Shown: positions 43,450 through 55,109 of the stretch, one piece after another | How the letters are laid out: every line of letters starts with the position of its first letter | Position numbering within the stretch: position 1 is the first letter of the stretch | From: Mesostigma viride | Lineage: Eukaryota; Streptophyta; Mesostigmatophyceae; Mesostigmatales; Mesostigmataceae | Length of the DNA: 64,000 bases | Reading direction: 5' to 3' | Assembly (NCBI GenBank): GCA_009746045.1 | Contig: RPFO01000104.1 | Location: 2,424,448 to 2,488,447 of the forward strand | The notes under the pieces: generated by a model | Database searches by the model: none | Told to the model about the DNA's origin: nothing | Seen by the model: only the letters and a program-made list of their open reading frames with translations | Position numbers and translations under genes: made by a program

Positions 43450-45180
43450 CACGTCGTTCGTCACTGCACCTATTCTTAGGACTGAGTTCAACTCAGTCCT
43501 ATTCTTAGGACTGAGTTTTTGGGTTTCGTAGAAAATTCGCCCAAGTCGGAATGTTTGTCAAAAAAATTCCCTCAAAATTTATTCAAATACTACGTGAAAT
43601 GACCTTTCTTAGACATATTTTTGCGATTTTTTTGGATTTTGTTTGGGCGGCTAAATGTACGGTCAAAGTACAGGTGGTAAGGGTACTTTTAGGGTACTTT
43701 TTCACGTGAAACGTGAGTTCCGGAAATGCACGACCTAGCCATGGCGGCTTGCGCCCATGCATGCAGTTTACGTTTGCGGACGATTTAGCTGGTAAAACCC
43801 AGGAAATAGATTTTATATGTCCTAAAGATGACACAAACCAATTTTTAGCTCCCGGGGATGCGATTTACCAGGTGTCGGCACTGCTCTTGCTGGAAAAAAC
43901 TGCGACCAGGCAGGTTGACGGAATTGATGACTAAATTTACTTTACGGTGCAGTTCGAAGGGTTTATATGATTCTTTCTACTTATTATCATGCATGTGTGT
44001 AGAATTAAGTCAGTGGCAGTAAAGATTTGATGATTTCGACCACTCTGTCATGTCATGGTTTGTGTGCCGCAAGTGTCACTTTTGCGGGCACCGCCTGGGC
44101 CAAGATAACGCCATCCGTGCACGGTAAAGCTGAAATATCGTCACCTCATCGTTTTGTTATGTTCTTACATGAGTTTGAGCTTGCAAGGCGCTGTCAGTTT
44201 CGAATCTTGATGCGCTTTCTTGACCGTTGCCTGCCCCTCTCTAAACCCCCCATTTTTTATGATGTTACCAGGCATTTGCCTTACCCTAGTGTACTTTTGC
44301 AGTTTTTTAGGCGCTGCATGGGTTTAAATACCTTCATAGATGTTAGTTATTCTTTTGCCACGTTCATACTGCGTGATTGTATGGCCATGGGCTGCATCCA
44401 GCGTGCTTTCAAGCTTATACGGGTGAGTGAAGAATCTTGGTGATAAACCACTGTCATCATGTGCCAGCAAGTATGTTGGCCATGCCATGGCAAGGCAAAA
44501 CAGTGTTAGCCATCTCTATTCTTGTTAAAAACAATTGAAATATGCTTAACCTACCCATTATATTGGTGGTTAAGGCTCATAATAAAACCCTTTGTAGGTA
44601 GGTATCAATGCCCATTCCCTACGTGCGTGCATAGGCTCTCACACATATACTAAGGTATAATATAATTGCAATATGATGATGCAAGTATGTTTTCCTGTTA
44701 TGCTAGAAGGGAAATGAGTTGATTGGCATGGTTGGTTGCCACGGTGGTGTGTAGTATGACCGCACTTACATGCTTGCACATTGCTAGCAACCTCGAAACC
44801 CATTCTTAGGGCTGGTGGTTTTTGGTGAGTTTCAGGTAGAGGCTGTGGCCAAATTGAGCCCAGTTTTTTGCCATGTTTCAAGAACTATATTGTTTACACG
44901 CCTATATTTTTTCAACATGCATATGGATTTTATTGAATTTTCCCAACTCGTCCTTCCACAGAAAATTGCCAAATCGCGAGCATGGGTTGACACCCTTGTA
45001 AAATTTTACATGATTTGGTCAACATATGATTTTTTAGGCATATGCCCAAGCATTAGCATGATATTGAGTGCTCTGATGCATATCAAACATATGGGGTACC
45101 CCCCTACCCTTACCGCTACATGATCTCAAAGTTGGCATACTCAGTCCTATTTTTAGGACTGAGTTTTGACGTACGACGTG
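43450..45180. mobile_element. Element C: 1731-bp piggyBac-like TTAA element in a transposase exon
   Basis: TTAA at 43446-43449 and 45181-45184 flanks ends CACGTCGTTCGTCA and TGACGTACGACGTG. A palindrome built from AGGACTGAGTT and AACTCAGTCCT lies inside both ends (43478-43516 and about 45139-45165). The interior is homologous to element D. Removing it with one TTAA joins the exon in frame: ...NGVRTISI, then KKNSRHPPCQLTSEEK, where PP..L..EE is a TNP2 block. No transposase is encoded. Confidence 0.85.
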
Positions 45181-47540
45181 TTAAAAAAAACTCTCGACAT
45201 CCACCATGTCAACTCACGTCGGAGGAGAAAGCGGCCACCCGTGCTATGTCTGTGGATGTGTATATGCTTTTTTATTGGAATTGGTTTGGATGTTGTTTGT
45301 TGGTATTTTATGTGGTAAGTGTTTCATGTTGTCATCTGCCAAGATTGCTTAATTGCTGTGTTGGTCCATAGATCCCATGACGTAGTCCACTGTCATTAGA
45401 GATTTCTGTGCACCACATCAAACCATTGAAGTGCCCTTGTTAGGGTAAACATGTTGCTTGTAAGACTTCCTTTCATTTTTTCAATAACTATTTATGGGGT
45501 TAGTGTCAGGATTTGCCGGAGCATTTGGGCTGACAGTGTTTGGCCACTCTGAGAATTCGCCTCGATCTGACATAATTTTCTAATCAAATTGTCAATGTGA
45601 TCGTTTACATCTGTGTATCATACCATGTTTCTGTTGAATGCAGAGGTGGAAAATGCGTTCGACCGCCTCCCAGACTATGTGCCTGGGCGGTACCACGGAC
45701 TAGCCGCTGACGGGAAAAGCGATGAGACGATGAAAACAAGTGACAAGAACAAGTACATGTGTCTGTTGTTGCCGGTCGTGTTGCGCAATCGTTTGCATCC
45801 GGATGCCCGCGCGGCATTTGTCCAGCTGTCTGTGGCCTTTAATGCTGTATTTTCAGCAAGGTGTCTCACTCAATCGCAGTTAGTCGAAGTGGGCGAAATG
45901 ATGGTGCGTGCGGTGGTAGCATTAGAGTGTGTTATGCCAGCGTCAGAAATGTCAAGATCAGTCCATCATTGCTGCATCTCACTTGGCGGAACAGATCCGG
46001 TATGCTGGCCTGCCTGATGGCAGGAGCATGACATGGGGTGAGCGCCAGATGGCGGTGATTACTTCTGGGCCATTGTCAAACAAAAACGTGGAATGCTCCA
46101 TGGGAAACTTCTTCATGGACTTCGAGGCATTAAACATCCTGAGCTACTTCACGCGCCAGACTGTGTGGGTAAGTTTTTTAAACAAACTTCGTGTTTGCTT
46201 GGCTGCATGCACATTTCCCATGTTTCAGCGTGTGTTTCTAGCAGGTTAAGTGTATGCAAAACATGTACTTACGTTCTTTTTTTTCTATTTGGTTCATGTG
46301 TTTTTTTTTTCAGGGTCAAGGCTTCCCGTCTGTGTGGGACATTCTGGAAACTGATCCGTCCAAGTGTATTCTGCCGAGCAAGCGCTTTCGTCAACAAGCA
46401 TATACTCTCTCTGAGGTCGAGCAGCTTGAGGCCTTACAGTTACTCCTGGAATTTGCACTTCAGCATGCAACATACGAGCGCGGATATGAAATTGAATTCT
46501 GGTGAGTTTCTTGTAGAAACCGATGCTACATTTGTACACCCTCGCATTGGTAATTTTAATTCAGTTCAGCCGAAAGGAGGGTGTAATCTTGCAACGCATG
46601 TACATAGGATTATCATATGTTTCCTGGATTCTTCTGATTTGCTTACTCGTGCTTAATGTGGTTGATTTTCTAGATTTCACAGTGACATTCTTATGTCCTT
46701 GTCTACACGCAATATCTGGTTGTGCATGCAATGATGAAGATGCTTTTTTTCACTATGTTGATAATTGTATGAAGTGGGACAACTATGTTTAATTGTATGT
46801 TTAATTGATTTTGCAATGTGATGTACGTTATTCGCCTTTGTCACTTGCAGGCGTCGGCTCGTTCACGTTGGCAACCTGGCGTGGTTGAAGCAATGGATCG
46901 CGCAAAACCAGGAGCCACGCCTCCCCACGATGATTACGGCGGCGGTGTGTGGCATGGAGCCTGCTTGTGACGAGCATGACTCAATCCACATCAATGGCAG
47001 CAATTGCCGAACTGCAGTCGCCGACCTTCGACAAACTGTTCGCCATCGCAACTCAGGAGTAATGGTTTATGGTAAAGAGGGGGTTAGGTATGGCCGCATC
47101 ACACACATTCTGCATAGTTTCCTCCGTGCCCCGACGGAAGGATGGAGTAGGCAAGTTCTTTTAAAGGTCGCTCTGTTTGATGTCGGTTCTGTGAAAGAGC
47201 TCCCTTTAGAGGGATTGACGCTTATACCTTTAGGGGAGCGAGCGCCCAAGCAGGATGCTTTAGTCCTTCCCGGGAGTGTATGTTCAGTTGGTTTTGTAGT
47301 TGATCCAGAGTATGCACCTGAGATAGCCATCGTGCACTGTAAATTGCCGTGGCAAATGGTAAAGGAAACGTGTAGTGCAGCCCAGCATGTATTATCCCGT
47401 GCTGCAGGTGCTCAGCTGAGAACCACAGACGTGTATGCTGATATGAACCTGCAGCGCAAGGTGACACTGTGTGTTAAGCGAAGAGACATGACAACACGAG
47501 GTCGTTCACAAGGTAATCGCACTGCACCCATAGATCCACA

Positions 47541-47800
47541 AGCAACCACTGCACGCATGGCTGCGGAGCCACAAGCAACCACTGCACCTAATCGCTCACG
47601 TGGCAAGCGCACTGTTGGCACATTGGTAGAGCCACAAGCAACCACTGCACCAAGTCGCTCACGTGGCAAGCGCACTGTTGGCACATTGGTAGAACCACAA
47701 GCAACCACTGCACCAAGCCGCTCACGTGGCAAGCGCACTGCGGACACATTGGTAGAAACACACACAGCCGCTGCACCAAACCGCTCGCGTGGCAAGAGCA
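47541..47800 (+). repeat. 63-bp coding repeat at the transposase C-terminus
   Basis: Four units of about 63 bases encode PQATTAPSRSRGKRTVGTLV-like peptides. They are basic and Ser/Arg-rich, a plausible nuclear or DNA-contact tail. Unit length is a multiple of three and the frame is kept. Confidence 0.85.
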
Positions 47801-48119
47801 TTGCTGGCAAGTCCATGGCAGCGGCTAGTGGCAGCGCATCAAGCCCTGATGACATAGCTAGTGATTTGTCGCTGAGCAGCAACGGTGAGGCATGCATTCC
47901 CACACAAAGGAGAAGTGAGAGGCAACGTGTGGTAGTAAATTATGCGGACTCTGACAGTGCTGCATACACTGATGAGGAGTGGGATTGATTATATTCCTGG
48001 TAATGATGGATTGATGTAACTTGTTGTGTGCTTGTCACACTTGTATTTATTTATTTCCAATGAACATGTGTGTCAAGTGCATCATTTCTGCATCCACATA
48101 TAATGCATAAGTGTCCTAT

Positions 48120-48540
48120 AATGTTCTCAAGTGTCATGCTCAGTGTCCTGATTTTCCTGATTTTTTGTGCCATGCTTAAGTGTCCTGATTTTCCTGATTT
48201 TTTGTGCCATGCTAAGTGTCCTGATTTTCCTGATTTTTTCTGATTCAGCGGGTTTTCTCAGGATCTCAGTGTTTCTCAGGATTTTCTCAGGATTCTCAGT
48301 GTTTCTCAGTGTGTGGCGAGAAAAATCTCAGGCACTTCTCAAGATTCTCAGGAGAAAGTCCTGATATAATATCAGGAATCCTGAGAAAAAACTCAGGTTT
48401 TCTCAGGATTTCTCCTGATTTCCTGAGAAAAAAATCAGGAAATCTCAGGAATCCTGAAAAGTCCTCAAAAATCTCAGGAATCCTGAGAAAAAAATCAGGA
48501 AATCTCAGGATTCCTGAGAAAAATCTCAGAACCCGACTTC
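48120..48540. repeat. Right subterminal repeat array of the CACTA transposon
   Basis: Dense copies of TCCTGAGAAAAA and AATCTCAGGA in both orientations (48240-48535) and a run of CCTGATTTTCCTGATTTTTT (48147-48245). They mirror the left array. They are probably accessory-protein binding sites. Confidence 0.8.
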
Positions 48541-48546
48541 CTAGTG

Positions 48547-51096
48547 GATTGTATATAACATGCATGTGCGGAGCCATATCCACACTTGTTGTGCAAAGGT
48601 GAGCTCAAGGCCAGGGGTGCCAGTGATGCCAAAGATAATTGAGCGGGTAGACACCGGTATGATAGGCTCAGACGTCCAGGCTGCCCATAAACCAATCAAC
48701 CAGGTCCAAACTCCCTGGAGGTTACACCATAAGAATCGGTGTTCCACCGTTTCATTGGGGTTGGTACATAAACATGTGGCAGGGTGTTGAAATCGCCGGT
48801 GGAGGATCTCCCCGACCCCGATGGATCGGTGCATCAAGAGGTGTTGTACGTCGGTCGCGCGGCGATCGATCAGCGGGTGGTCAGCGGCGAGGGTGATCAA
48901 TGTTGCGGACCCAGGTGTGGCCAGGCCACTCAGTAGCGCCCCAGCGTGTCCGTCCGGGGTGGAATTGATGGTTTTTATGCAAGAGCATTGTGTAGCCCCA
49001 CTCTGCCGTGTACTCGTAAAGGCCTTTTACAGTTCTGCTGTCACCCTGATTTAGCACCCAGCCAAATTCCACTGGATCCAATGACAACATGTCCAGGCGG
49101 GTTGATCCCACATGTAGTAGCCAAATAATAGCAGCGTCGGGAAGGTTGGGGTTGGGTTGGTATACACATGATTGTTCAAGGGACCAAGGTACAACCCGAA
49201 TCCGGTGGCATAGCTGGGTGGGGAGGAACACAACTGCAGTTGTAAGGTGAGCCAGACAGCCGTTATGGCCGCTCAGCGGCGCCAGTAGTTGAACGTGCAC
49301 GGTTCCAGGGGGGAGTTCTGCGATCACCTTCCCCGAGCATGTTGCGGTCGTGCTGTATGGACAAAAGCAGCACCATTCACCAGCTTTATAGGGGGCACGG
49401 GGAGAAGTCATGAGTGTGTGCCAGCGGGGGGGTATGGCTTGTACTAGCGCGGCCCAGGCAGCATAAGTATAGGCATATTGGGGACCCAGGCAGCCAATTC
49501 GTTATAGGCGGTAGCAGTCACCGTGGAGAATATACAGGTGGAGAATAGTGGTTACAGGGTGGGGGGATGTTATGAAGCCTTCATAGGGGTTAGGGCCACT
49601 TAAGCATCCAAAGGGGCGATTAAGGGGGTTGAGGTATATATCATTAAAGAATAGGGGTTGGCGTGCAACTTCCTCAGTGACGTAGTGTGGGGAATAGTAG
49701 GCGGTCGGGTTTAAGTGCCATAAAGCCTTGCCATATACGAGCCCGAACCAAGGAAGACCTCTGGTGAGTTTGGGGGAGGGGAGGCGAGCAGTAAGCAGTG
49801 CGGCTCCAGTGTGCCAGGACATACCATTGGAGTGATGAGTAAGACGTGAGAGGGTTACACGTGCCAGAAGACATCCAGGGTGTGTGTTGACACCAATGTG
49901 GGCAGAAATAACTTGTTTGGCATACACAGACCATGCACGCCATTGCATGTTGTGTAAGCCTAGTCCCCCAAGAGGCCACGGCATAAAAGACATTGACTCT
50001 CGGATCCATCCGTGTACCTGGCGGCTGAGATCGCTCGATTTTTTCCAAACAAAGTTATGCCCCAGTCGTTGAATAAGCGACACGGTGTGTTCATCCGGTG
50101 GGTGGGCCTGACCGAAGTACAGCAGCTTGGTGAACAGCGCAGCTGGTTCGTAACGAGGACCTTGCCCCGGAGGCTGAGGCGGTGTACGCCAGCCCAGCGG
50201 TTGGCCACCTGTTGTACACCAGTAAGTTTGCCCAGTTGTTGTGATTCGTCGTATAAAAAGGTTTTGACTTCCAATAACCTCCCTTCGGCTGTCCGACCGA
50301 TAGGGCAGTTATGCAAAAGGTGGTATCCTCCTGGCGGGACCCATGTCACCGCCAGGTTAGTAGGTTGGAGAGTCGGGTTAGAACTTTGTTCTGCCAATAT
50401 GCAGGCCCGCGGACTTTTGCACGTTGCAGCGTTGTTGGGAGGCGGTACAGTATGTTGATATGTTGTCAAGCACCGCATCAACATCACGCAGGGAGGTGCA
50501 AATGTTAGTAGTGTCATCAGCGTAAGCAGTTTGAAACAGACCACGTGTGTGGTGAGGGAGGGGGTAGCCTTGAATACGGCTGCATGTCCTGTTGATGAAG
50601 AAAGAAAAGGCCAGCGTGAGCGAGCAGAAAGAGAATGGGAGAGAGACAGTCGCCTTGTGGGAGAGAGCGTGTGCTATGGCCTATTTGGGATTTATGTCCA
50701 TTAATTAGTAGGTGCCAAGTGAGGGATTTGATCATGCCTAGACTGACCTTGATAAGTTTAGGTCCAAATCCAAGCCCGTGTAAATCCAAGCCCGTGTAGT
50801 ATAGCCTCGAGGTATTTCCAACATATGCAGTCGAATGCCTTTTCAAAATCCCAAAATAAAATAAGACCTATAATATTGTTGCGCCATGCGTCATCAACAA
50901 TGTCCATGATCGATCATGGTGATGCTGTCGCTGATGTGTAGGTTGGACCTGAATCGATCCAACTTGTTCTGGGCCGATCAGATTATCTAGTACACTGTAG
51001 AAGCGGCGTTGCAAGAGTTTGCTTGCTAGTTTGTAAGGGACTGTGAGCATGCGAATGGGTCTATAATTTTTCCAACTGGTTTTATCCCCTTTTTTG
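48547..51096 (-). pseudogene. LINE-C ORF2 middle part: RT core to zf-RVT region, frameshifted
   Basis: Reading leftwards from 51096: KKGDKTSWKNYRPI, MLTVPYKLASKLLQRRFYSV then LDNLIGPEQ (RT fingers), LHGLGFGPKLIKVSLGMI, STRSLPQGDCLSPILFLL, then AYADDTTNIC, the YADD box near 50515. The thumb and connection follow (WPLGGLGLHNMQWRAWSVYA). The last part has CLCTNPNETVEHRFLWCNLQ, a CCHC-type zf-RVT motif at about 48760-48800, then VWIWLRTCMLYTI, which runs in frame into 26581. Several frame changes (near 50930, 50850, 50520, 50070, 49450, 48890) show decay or indel errors. Confidence 0.82.
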
Positions 51097-51469
51097 TGTG
51101 GGTGGTTTTACCGGATTAGGATACATTTTTTTGTCTAGGATACATTTGATGCACTGTGCAGTTTTCAGATGTGTTTGTGGGGGTTGATTGCGCCTAGCAT
51201 GCATTTTATTGAAGCAATGAGTTTCCCAAGATATACATTATATAAACTAAGACAATTGACCCATTAACGCAATGAGACAACATCAATGAGACAACATATG
51301 CCAATTGAAGGCTGCCCGCAACTTTATTCCAAGTTCATTATTATATGATTCCAAGACCATAACTCTTCCAAGACCGTACATCTTCAAGATATAGCACTAC
51401 AGACACCCACGCGGCTTCCGCGGTCATCACGCTCCTCCTCCAAGACAACTCAACCTTACAGGACGTTGG

Positions 51470-51738
51470 GCCATCATACGTCCGGAATAATTGTGTCACT
51501 TATTACATAACCAAACTTTTTGAGGGATCGCCATGGTTGCATGGTTTCAACACATGCGCCCTGCACTCATGTGCATCAAAGGTGTTGCGTAGTGCCAACT
51601 CAGTGTCAAAGAACTGATTCAATAATATTTCCCGTATGGCCATGAAGGCCCACATGAGTTAAACATGGCCGAGAGTGATTGCATCATCCTTCTTGGCGAC
51701 ATCGGTCTTGACGACGTCGATGGGGAAGACGGCAGCAC
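51470..51738 (-). CDS. Possible terminal exon in element T
   Basis: A good acceptor (TTCACATGCAG, read on the minus strand) at about 51739-51749 precedes a stretch encoding GAAVFPIDVVKTDVAKKDDA then ITLGHV in one frame. After a stop, MAIREILLNQFFDTELALRN follows. It could be the end of the gene that starts at 53503. The product is unrecognised and the frame is not continuous, so this is tentative. Confidence 0.25.
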
Positions 51739-51879
51739 CTGCATGTGAACAAAAGAATCCATGAACTGTGGCATCCAAAGGCAACAACATATTAGCATCC
51801 CATTGAACACGAAGCCACGCTGACCCGGCCATCCAGCCGCCCACGCAGCCACAGAGCCAGCCAGCCACGCAGTGACGCA

Positions 51880-52800
51880 CCCACCCAGCCACACATCCAC
51901 GCATCCACGCACCCGGCACCCCCCCCCCCCCCAGCCAGCCACGCAGCCACGCAGCCACGCAGCCACGCAGCAGCGCAGCCACGCAGCCACACAGCCACGC
52001 ACCCTCCTTTCCAGCCACGCAGCCACGCAGCCACGCAGCCACGCAGCCACGCAGCCACGCAGCCACGCAGCAGCGCAGCTACACGCAGCCACACAGCCAC
52101 GCACCCTCCTTTCCAGCCAAGCAGCCACGCAGCCACGCAGCCACGCAGCCACGCAGCAGCGCAGCCACGCAGCCACACAGCCACGCACCCTCCTTTCCAG
52201 CCACGCAGCCACGCAGCCACGCAGCAGCGCAGCCACGCAGCCACACAGCCACGCACCCTCCTTTCCAGCCAAGCAGCCACGCAGCCACGCAGCCACGCAG
52301 CCACGCAGCAGCGCAGCCACGCAGCCACACAGCCACGCAGCCACGCAGCCACGCAGCAGCGCAGCCACGCAGCCACGCAGCCACGCAGCAGCGCAGCCAC
52401 GCAGCCACACAGCCACGCACCCTCCTTTCCAGCCACGCAGCCACGCAGCCACGCAGCCACGCAGCCACGCAGCCACGCAGCCACGCAGCCACGCAGCCAC
52501 GCAGCAGCGCAGCCACGCAGCCACACAGCCACGCACCCTCCTTTCCAGCCAAGCAGCCACGCAGCCACGCAGCAGCGCAGCCACGCAGCCACACAGCCAC
52601 GCACCCTCCTTTCCAGCCACGCAGCCACGCAGCAGCGCAGCCACGCAGCCACGCAGCAGCGCAGCCACGCAGCCACACAGCCACGCAGCCACGCAGCCAC
52701 GCAGCAGCGCAGCCACGCAGCCACGCAGCCACGCAGCCACGCAGCAGCGCAGCCACGCAGCCACACAGCCACGCACCCTCCTTTCCAGCCAAGCAGCCAC
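51880..52800. repeat. CAGCCACG minisatellite, about 920 bp
   Basis: Near-perfect tandem copies of GCAGCCAC with interspersed GCAGCAGC. A higher-order unit is marked by ACGCACCCTCCTTTCCAGCC, which recurs about nine times. It is open in several frames on both strands simply because the 8-mer lacks stops. Those long ORFs (for example 51619-52800 minus and 51872-52879 plus) should not be read as genes. Confidence 0.95.
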
Positions 52801-52880
52801 GCAGTCACACAGTCAAACCCCCCTACACCCCCCCCCCACACACACCCCCCACCCCACCCACTCAACACTACACGAATGAC

Positions 52881-53016
52881 TCACAAAGAACTGCTGCACC
52901 ACCGATGATCCCTGCGGGAACTGCTCTGCTGCCGACGGTCCCTGCGAAAACTGCTGCAGTGCCGACAATGCCTGTGGAAACTGCGACATTGCCGACGCTG
53001 CCTGCGGGAACTGAAG

Positions 53017-53079
<63 letters not shown>

Positions 53080-53116
53080 AGTTGTTGCTGCAGTTGCTGC
53101 TGCAGTTGCTGCTGCA

Positions 53117-53155
<39 letters not shown>

Positions 53156-53503
53156 GCTGGACCACTTGTTTCTGCACCTCTTGACGCAGCTGCAAACCAA
53201 GCTCTTCAACCTTCTTGCTTTGGTTCTCCATAGCTCGTTGCATCTCTCTCATCGTCTGTTCCACGCCCACCAGTACGGGGGTCGGCGGCGGCAGCGGCTG
53301 GGTACGCTCTGGCTGGGTGCGCTCTGGCTGCCGTGCAGGACCTTGCCACATCGGCCGGCGCATTGGTGGTTTGCACCGGCCAAAAAATCTACTTTCATGG
53401 CACCAGATTTCTTTCCTAGCACCCATTTTCTACAATCGTCCCCGGCATAACACAAATCAATCAATTCGTCCATGTCATCGCTTCGGCTATCAGCATCGGG
53501 CAT
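52881..53503 (-). CDS. Unrecognised polyglutamine protein of element T
   Basis: The likely start at 53503 (MPDADSRSDDMDELIDLCYA) is followed by CRKWVLGKKSGAMKVDFLAG. A frame change near 53390 leads to ARQPERTQPERTQPLPPPTP, then a coiled coil (VEQTMREMQRAMENQSKKVE) and a run of about 45 Gln residues interrupted by Leu. The stop of this frame is at 52881. The acidic start resembles retroelement Gag-like or transposase N-termini, but I cannot name a family. The last 40 residues (SSRRQRRQCRSFHRHCRHC) may be read-through of an intron. Confidence 0.45.
53015..53155. repeat. CTG/CAG trinucleotide repeat
   Basis: About 45 CTG triplets on the plus strand with a few GTT/CAG interruptions (three TGCAGT blocks). 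On the minus strand this is the polyglutamine tract of the element T protein. Confidence 0.95.
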
Positions 53504-53654
53504 AGTTCCCGTGGCTAGTGCCCATCATTCTTTCCACCTTGAGCGGGGCGAAGTCACGAATTCAAGCGCGAAGTGCATTTGAATCAAGCGGGAACTGGGT
53601 GACACTGCTTGAAGACGTGCAGCTCCAAGGCATGCAAATGATGCAATGTATGAA

Positions 53655-55015
53655 AGATACGATACGCAAAGTTCAGGTGTTCAGGTGAAGCCGTGAAGAC
53701 GTGGTGAAGACAGGTGAAGACGCGGTGAAGACGTGAAGACGTGAAGACGTGAAGACGTGAAGACACGATACGGCAAGTTCAGGTGAAGTTCAGGTGTTCA
53801 GGTGAAGCCGTGAAGACGTGAAGCCGTGAAGCCGTGAAGACGTGGTGAAGACAGGTGAAGACGCGGTGAAGACGTGAAGACGTGAAGACGTGAAGACGTG
53901 AAGACGTGAAGACACGATACGGCAAGTTCAGGTGAAGTTCAGGTGTTCAGGTGAAGCCGTGAAGACGTGAAGCCGTGAGGCCGTGAAGACGTGGTGAAGA
54001 CAGGTGAAGACGCGGTGAAGACGTGAAGACGTGAAGACGTGAAGACGTGAAGACGTGAAGACACGATACGGCAAGTTCAGGTGAAGTTCAGGTGTTCAGG
54101 TGAAGCCGTGAAGACGTGGTGAAGACAGGTGAAGACGCGGTGAAGACGTGAAGACGTGAAGACGTGAAGACGTGAAGACGTGAAGACACGATACGGCAAG
54201 TTCAGGTGAAGTTCAGGTGTTCAGGTGAAGCCGTGAAGCCGTGAAGACGCGAAGACGTGAAGACGTGGTGAAGACAGGTGAAGACGCGGTGAAGACGTGA
54301 AGACGTGAAGACGTGAAGACGTGAAGACGTGAAGACACGATACGGCAAGTTCAGGTGAAGTTCAGGTGTTCAGGTGAAGCCGTGAAGACGTGAAGCCGTG
54401 AAGCCGTGAAGACGTGGTGAAGACAGGTGAAGACGCGGTGAAGACGTGAAGACGTGAAGACGTGAAGACGTGAAGACACGATACGGCAAGTTCAGGTGAA
54501 GTTCAGGTGTTCAGGTGAAGCCGTGAAGACGTGAAGACGCGAAGACGTGAAGACGTGGTGAAGACAGGTGAAGACGCGGTGAAGACGTGAAGACGTGAAG
54601 ACGTGAAGACGTGAAGACGTGAAGACACGATACGGCAAGTTCAGGTGAAGTTCAGGTGTTCAGGTGAAGCCGTGAAGACGTGAAGCCGTGAAGCCGTGAA
54701 GACGTGGTGAAGACAGGTGAAGACGCGGTGAAGACGTGAAGACGTGAAGACGTGAAGACGTGAAGACACGATACGGCAAGTTCAGGTGAAGTTCAGGTGT
54801 TCAGGTGAAGCCGTGAAGACGTGAAGACGCGAAGACGTGAAGACGTGGTGAAGACAGGTGAAGACGCGGTGAAGACGTGAAGACGTGAAGACGTGCATGC
54901 AAGGTATCAAAGATACGATACGCCGCAAGTTCAGGTGAAGTCGTGAAGACGTGAAGACGTGAAGACGTGAAGACGTGAAGACGTGAAGACGTGAAGACGT
55001 GAAGACCAGGACTGA
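53655..55015. repeat. GTGAAGAC satellite with a higher-order unit of about 125-160 bp
   Basis: Tandem GTGAAGAC 8-mers are organised into about nine higher-order units. Each is opened by ACGATACGGCAAGTTCAGGT then GAAGTTCAGGTGTTCAGGTG (seen near 53766, 53911, 54062, 54187, 54336, 54478, 54626 and 54768). The unit length varies by the number of 8-mers. No coding value is likely. Confidence 0.95.
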
Positions 55016-55109
55016 CACGTGAAGACTGGGACGTGAAGGCAAGTTGCAGCACTCGGCCGCTGCAGTCGCACGCAGGTAGAAACGAGTATTGCTGCTTGAA
55101 TCTGTCAAG

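Larger units (their letters stand above)
39869..47988 (+). pseudogene. TNP2-type CACTA transposase gene, about seven exons, with insertions D and C
   Basis: Exon 1 (39869-40478) has LYPGSNVPAVVAALQLLTQW, LLPPGNVLPASVEAARGLLR and CPKCAEPRYEIY, the start of TNP2 (En/Spm TNPD). Exon 2 begins at 42430 in phase: LRNLIFGMAVDGVCPRSFMG then YSCWPAFMACYNLPEWVFVN, and VIHDYPALIC. After shifts near 42840 and 43100 come SNGKLVYLGH and LPYWTKLLIRH. Exon 3 starts at 43326 and is split by element C at 43450. Further exons start near 45641 (YMCLLLPVVLRNRL), 46313 and 46850. The last exon, to 47988, carries the 63-bp repeats. Frame shifts near 42840, 43100 and 45950 suggest decay or sequence errors. It cuts and rejoins the CACTA ends. 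Confidence 0.85.
26584..48546. mobile_element. EnSpm/CACTA transposon, 21,963 bp, with three later insertions
   Basis: The termini are CACTAGGAAGTCGG at 26584 and its exact inverse CCGACTTCCTAGTG ending at 48546. They are flanked by GA (26582-26583 and 48547-48548), a 2-bp duplication. Arrays of short subterminal repeats lie inside both ends, as in CACTA elements. It carries two divergently transcribed genes: a TNP2-type transposase (plus, 39869-47988) and an accessory protein (minus, 39081-27487). Its own length without nested elements (copia 8.4 kb, D 1.7 kb, C 1.7 kb) is about 10 kb. The insertion target is the ORF2 of LINE-C, whose frame is restored by removing it. Confidence 0.93.

Noticed and set aside
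51619..52879. Very long ORFs on both strands (up to 393 codons)
   Set aside because: They are by-products of a stop-free 8-base minisatellite. The frames overlap on both strands and encode only repeats such as WLRGCVAA and SHAATQPR.
53655..55015. CRISPR-like regular repeats
   Set aside because: Units are contiguous 8-mers with higher-order structure and no unique spacers. The setting is eukaryotic with no cas genes. The same applies to the 40-bp arrays at 63201-63850.
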